10,817 bases of DNA, taken from assembly GCA_003024985.2 (NCBI GenBank), contig PXIH01S0004934.1; one strand, written 5' to 3'. This DNA comes from Euperipatoides rowelli. Taxonomy: Eukaryota; Onychophora; Udeonychophora; Euonychophora; Peripatopsidae. Of the stretch, positions 9,356-10,817 are shown piece by piece. The position numbers and the translations under genes were made by a program. Within the stretch, counting starts at the first letter, position 1. Each line of letters opens with the position of its first letter. The notes under the pieces were generated by a model, which had not been told where the DNA came from, made no database searches, and saw only the letters and a program-made list of their open reading frames with translations.

Positions 9356-9747
9356 ACAAACCAAAAGATCTGGCTCAAATGGGCATATATCCTTAAAGTG
9401 CTACAACCTGCTGGGAAACAACTAGACCAGCTAACAACATTGTTTGCTGAAATAATATGGTTGGGAGGCCATCACTGGTTAACAACAATGGAACTATCAG
9501 CTGGCAGAAGAATTGGTGGACTGGAGGCAATAAGTCCAAAGGACAGAGTGGACAGTTGCCAAGTAATGATGATGGCAAAAATTTGTTTAGAGTTATACCA
9601 TCCCATAAAATCATCCAAATGGACATGTATGGAGGCCAAGAATTAGGGCTTAGCCTTATGTATTCAAAACCTGAGGAAAGAGAACTTAAAAGGCTGTCTA
9701 CCATACACAGTGTTGCGCTAAAGACATGGGATCAGTTACCAGTGTAA
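9356..9747 (+). other. ORF2 thumb and C-terminal region
   Basis: The frame open at 9356-9646 gives WLKWAYILKVLQPAG, then IIWLGGHHW and GRRIGGLEAISP, which fit the region after RT where L1/Tx1 elements have a conserved W-K and GGL-P pattern. After a stop at 9644-9646, another frame (to 9745-9747) continues with STIHSVALKTWDQL, also in the expected order. The pattern match is by eye but consistent with neighbouring domains. Confidence 0.65.
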
Positions 9748-9947
9748 CTTCTACATTTACCAGCCTGTGGCTCAAGATTTTTGATCCAAGCAGAAGAACA
9801 TCTGTTGCTTGTTAGCTCTCTAGTCAAAAGACTTCAGATAGTGAAAGTAGGTGACCTCTATAAAATGACTTTATCTGCCACAAGATACTCTGAAAACATG
9901 GTGGCTAAGACAAATAAAGCATTGGATGATTAGATTCCTCCAACAAA

Positions 9948-10184
9948 ATGCCAGTTAGACTACCAAAAACAAATATGAGTAACATTATCACAATGAACAT
10001 AGTAGTTGAACTTTTCATAACCATTGATGATAGATTGTATGCAATGGAGAACTGGAACAATAGGATGATTGCCAAGATTTTCAGAAATTGTGTCAGTATT
10101 AACAGAAATGAGGAGGTTCCAGAAAAAACATGGAAAATGTTGTTTACAATTATGGCCTCACCACTATTCCTCAACCAGTGCTGA
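9948..10184 (+). other. ORF2 C-terminal fragment
   Basis: A 78-codon open piece ends in IAKIFRNCVSINRN, then EKTWKMLF and ASPLFLNQC. In Tx1-like ORF2 proteins a segment of this shape (W-x-I...E-x-x-K-x-L-x-x-W-x-x-P-x-x-L) precedes the terminal cysteine motif. The match is weaker than for RT. The stop is at 10182-10184 and no clean cysteine motif follows. Confidence 0.45.
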
Positions 10185-10187
10185 TAT

Positions 10188-10817
10188 TTATGCATGGTTG
10201 TGTTCCCACCCCTATCTAATGCTTTAACTTAGGGTTATAGAATACCTTGAATTATGTGCTCTGTCAGTCAATGTAATATATCTTACCAACACCAGTGTAT
10301 GCTTTGCTCTGTGTTAGATTTAGAAAGAAAACAGATAGATGAGTACAGAGAGAATTTTAATCTTTCTCCTATACAAAATCATTGGCATCTCTTTTTAGAG
10401 CCCATTTAGAACATAGACTCACAATTTTTTTCGCAGTTGCATTTCTATATACTGTAATAATGGAAACTATACATGTGGAACTCCAACTCCAAATAGACAC
10501 ATTTCAGATCAACCAGAGATATACATCAGTAATAATACAAAACACTTAGTATGTTTTGCAAACCTAAATCCACCATGCAGGAAGGATCTTAAAGATAGAT
10601 GGAACACTTATATTTTCAGAAGTATGACTGCATTTTATTAGTGTGACAGTTTATTTATCAAAAGAGTATCAATTCATGAGATATGGTGAGGAAAAATATC
10701 CTTATAGAATTACCCCAGTAGGCACTTATATGAAATAAATGTGTAAAGTATTTTATTGGAGTAAATAAATGTGCACTTTCACACTCATTCTCATCATGAT
10801 CAGCCATCCAGAATTCT
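10188..10817. other. AT-rich flank without a recognised gene
   Basis: No coding sequence was recognised. It may contain the LINE 3' UTR, but no poly(A) or simple-repeat tail and no target-site duplication could be identified. The segment AAATAAATGTG occurs twice near the end (about 10733 and 10763), too short to interpret. Confidence 0.5.

Larger units (their letters stand above)
7089..10184 (+). pseudogene. LINE ORF2, endonuclease-reverse transcriptase, broken
   Basis: ORF2p nicks target DNA and reverse-transcribes the element RNA from the nick. In order: AP-like endonuclease (7094-7860), linker (7861-8234), RT (8235-9256), thumb and C-terminal part (9356-9747), and a final recognisable segment (9948-10184, around 10030-10184). 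All parts are in order and on one strand, so the loss of function comes from small changes, not rearrangement. At least ten frame changes or stops separate the pieces. The total, about 3.1 kb, is slightly short for a family ORF2 of roughly 1,000-1,300 codons. A Cys-rich tail, expected past 10184, is not convincing. Confidence 0.8.
4754..10187 (+). mobile_element. Inactive LINE, Tx1-like (L1 superfamily)
   Basis: This is a two-ORF non-LTR retrotransposon of about 5.4 kb. ORF1 is gag-like with a CCHC knuckle, and ORF2 has an AP-type endonuclease followed by reverse transcriptase and a C-terminal region. This order is typical of L1-superfamily elements. The RT signatures (NWRMISLLT, AKVLANRLKPLI, LDQSKAFD, YVDD) and a zinc-knuckle ORF1, rather than the coiled-coil/RRM ORF1 of mammalian L1, favour the Tx1-like branch. 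These elements copy themselves by endonuclease nicking and target-primed reverse transcription. Many frameshifts and stops make this copy dead. The 5' UTR, 3' UTR, tail and target-site duplications were not recognised, so the true ends may lie further out. Another L1-superfamily clade is possible. Confidence 0.75.

Noticed and set aside
9393-9704. Minus-strand open frame of 103 codons
   Set aside because: It is antisense to the LINE C-terminal region, which has the recognisable pattern.
1-10817. CRISPR arrays, bacterial operons, rRNA or tRNA genes
   Set aside because: No regularly spaced repeats, no ribosome binding sites with packed genes, and no RNA gene signatures were seen.

Overview
The window looks like vertebrate nuclear DNA. 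It is AT-rich, has no intact long gene, and carries two degraded retroelements in opposite orientations. Two features argue against bacterial or phage DNA: a LINE of L1/Tx1-like type and a retroviral env-like pseudogene. The species cannot be read from the sequence. Tx1-like LINEs and endogenous foamy-like viruses are both known from reptiles, amphibians and lobe-finned and ray-finned fishes, so a non-mammalian vertebrate is my best guess.

Positions 1-1057 are AT-rich and hold no gene I can support. About 1058-4434, on the minus strand, is the 3' part of a decayed endogenous retrovirus. Its core is a long env-like pseudogene running from about 3890 down to 1058. The reading frame survives in long stretches with few stops. 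Several short motifs, in the right order, resemble foamy virus (spumavirus) Env. A short open stretch at 4434-4240 may be the end of pol. No LTR could be delimited.

Positions 4435-4753 are a featureless AT-rich junction. From about 4754 to 10187, on the plus strand, lies a nearly full-length but inactive non-LTR retrotransposon. ORF1 (about 4754-6825) is a gag-like protein with a CCHC zinc knuckle at 6203-6244. ORF2 (about 7089-10184) has an AP-type endonuclease, reverse transcriptase motifs including an intact YVDD at 9007-9018, and a recognisable C-terminal region. Frameshifts and stops interrupt both ORFs, and two expected endonuclease residues are changed. The RT core (8413-9198) is the longest open frame in the window.

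Positions 10188-10817 are AT-rich with no recognised gene. Nothing here forms an operon or a host pathway. The two elements are independent insertions that lie tail-away from each other (env on minus, LINE on plus).
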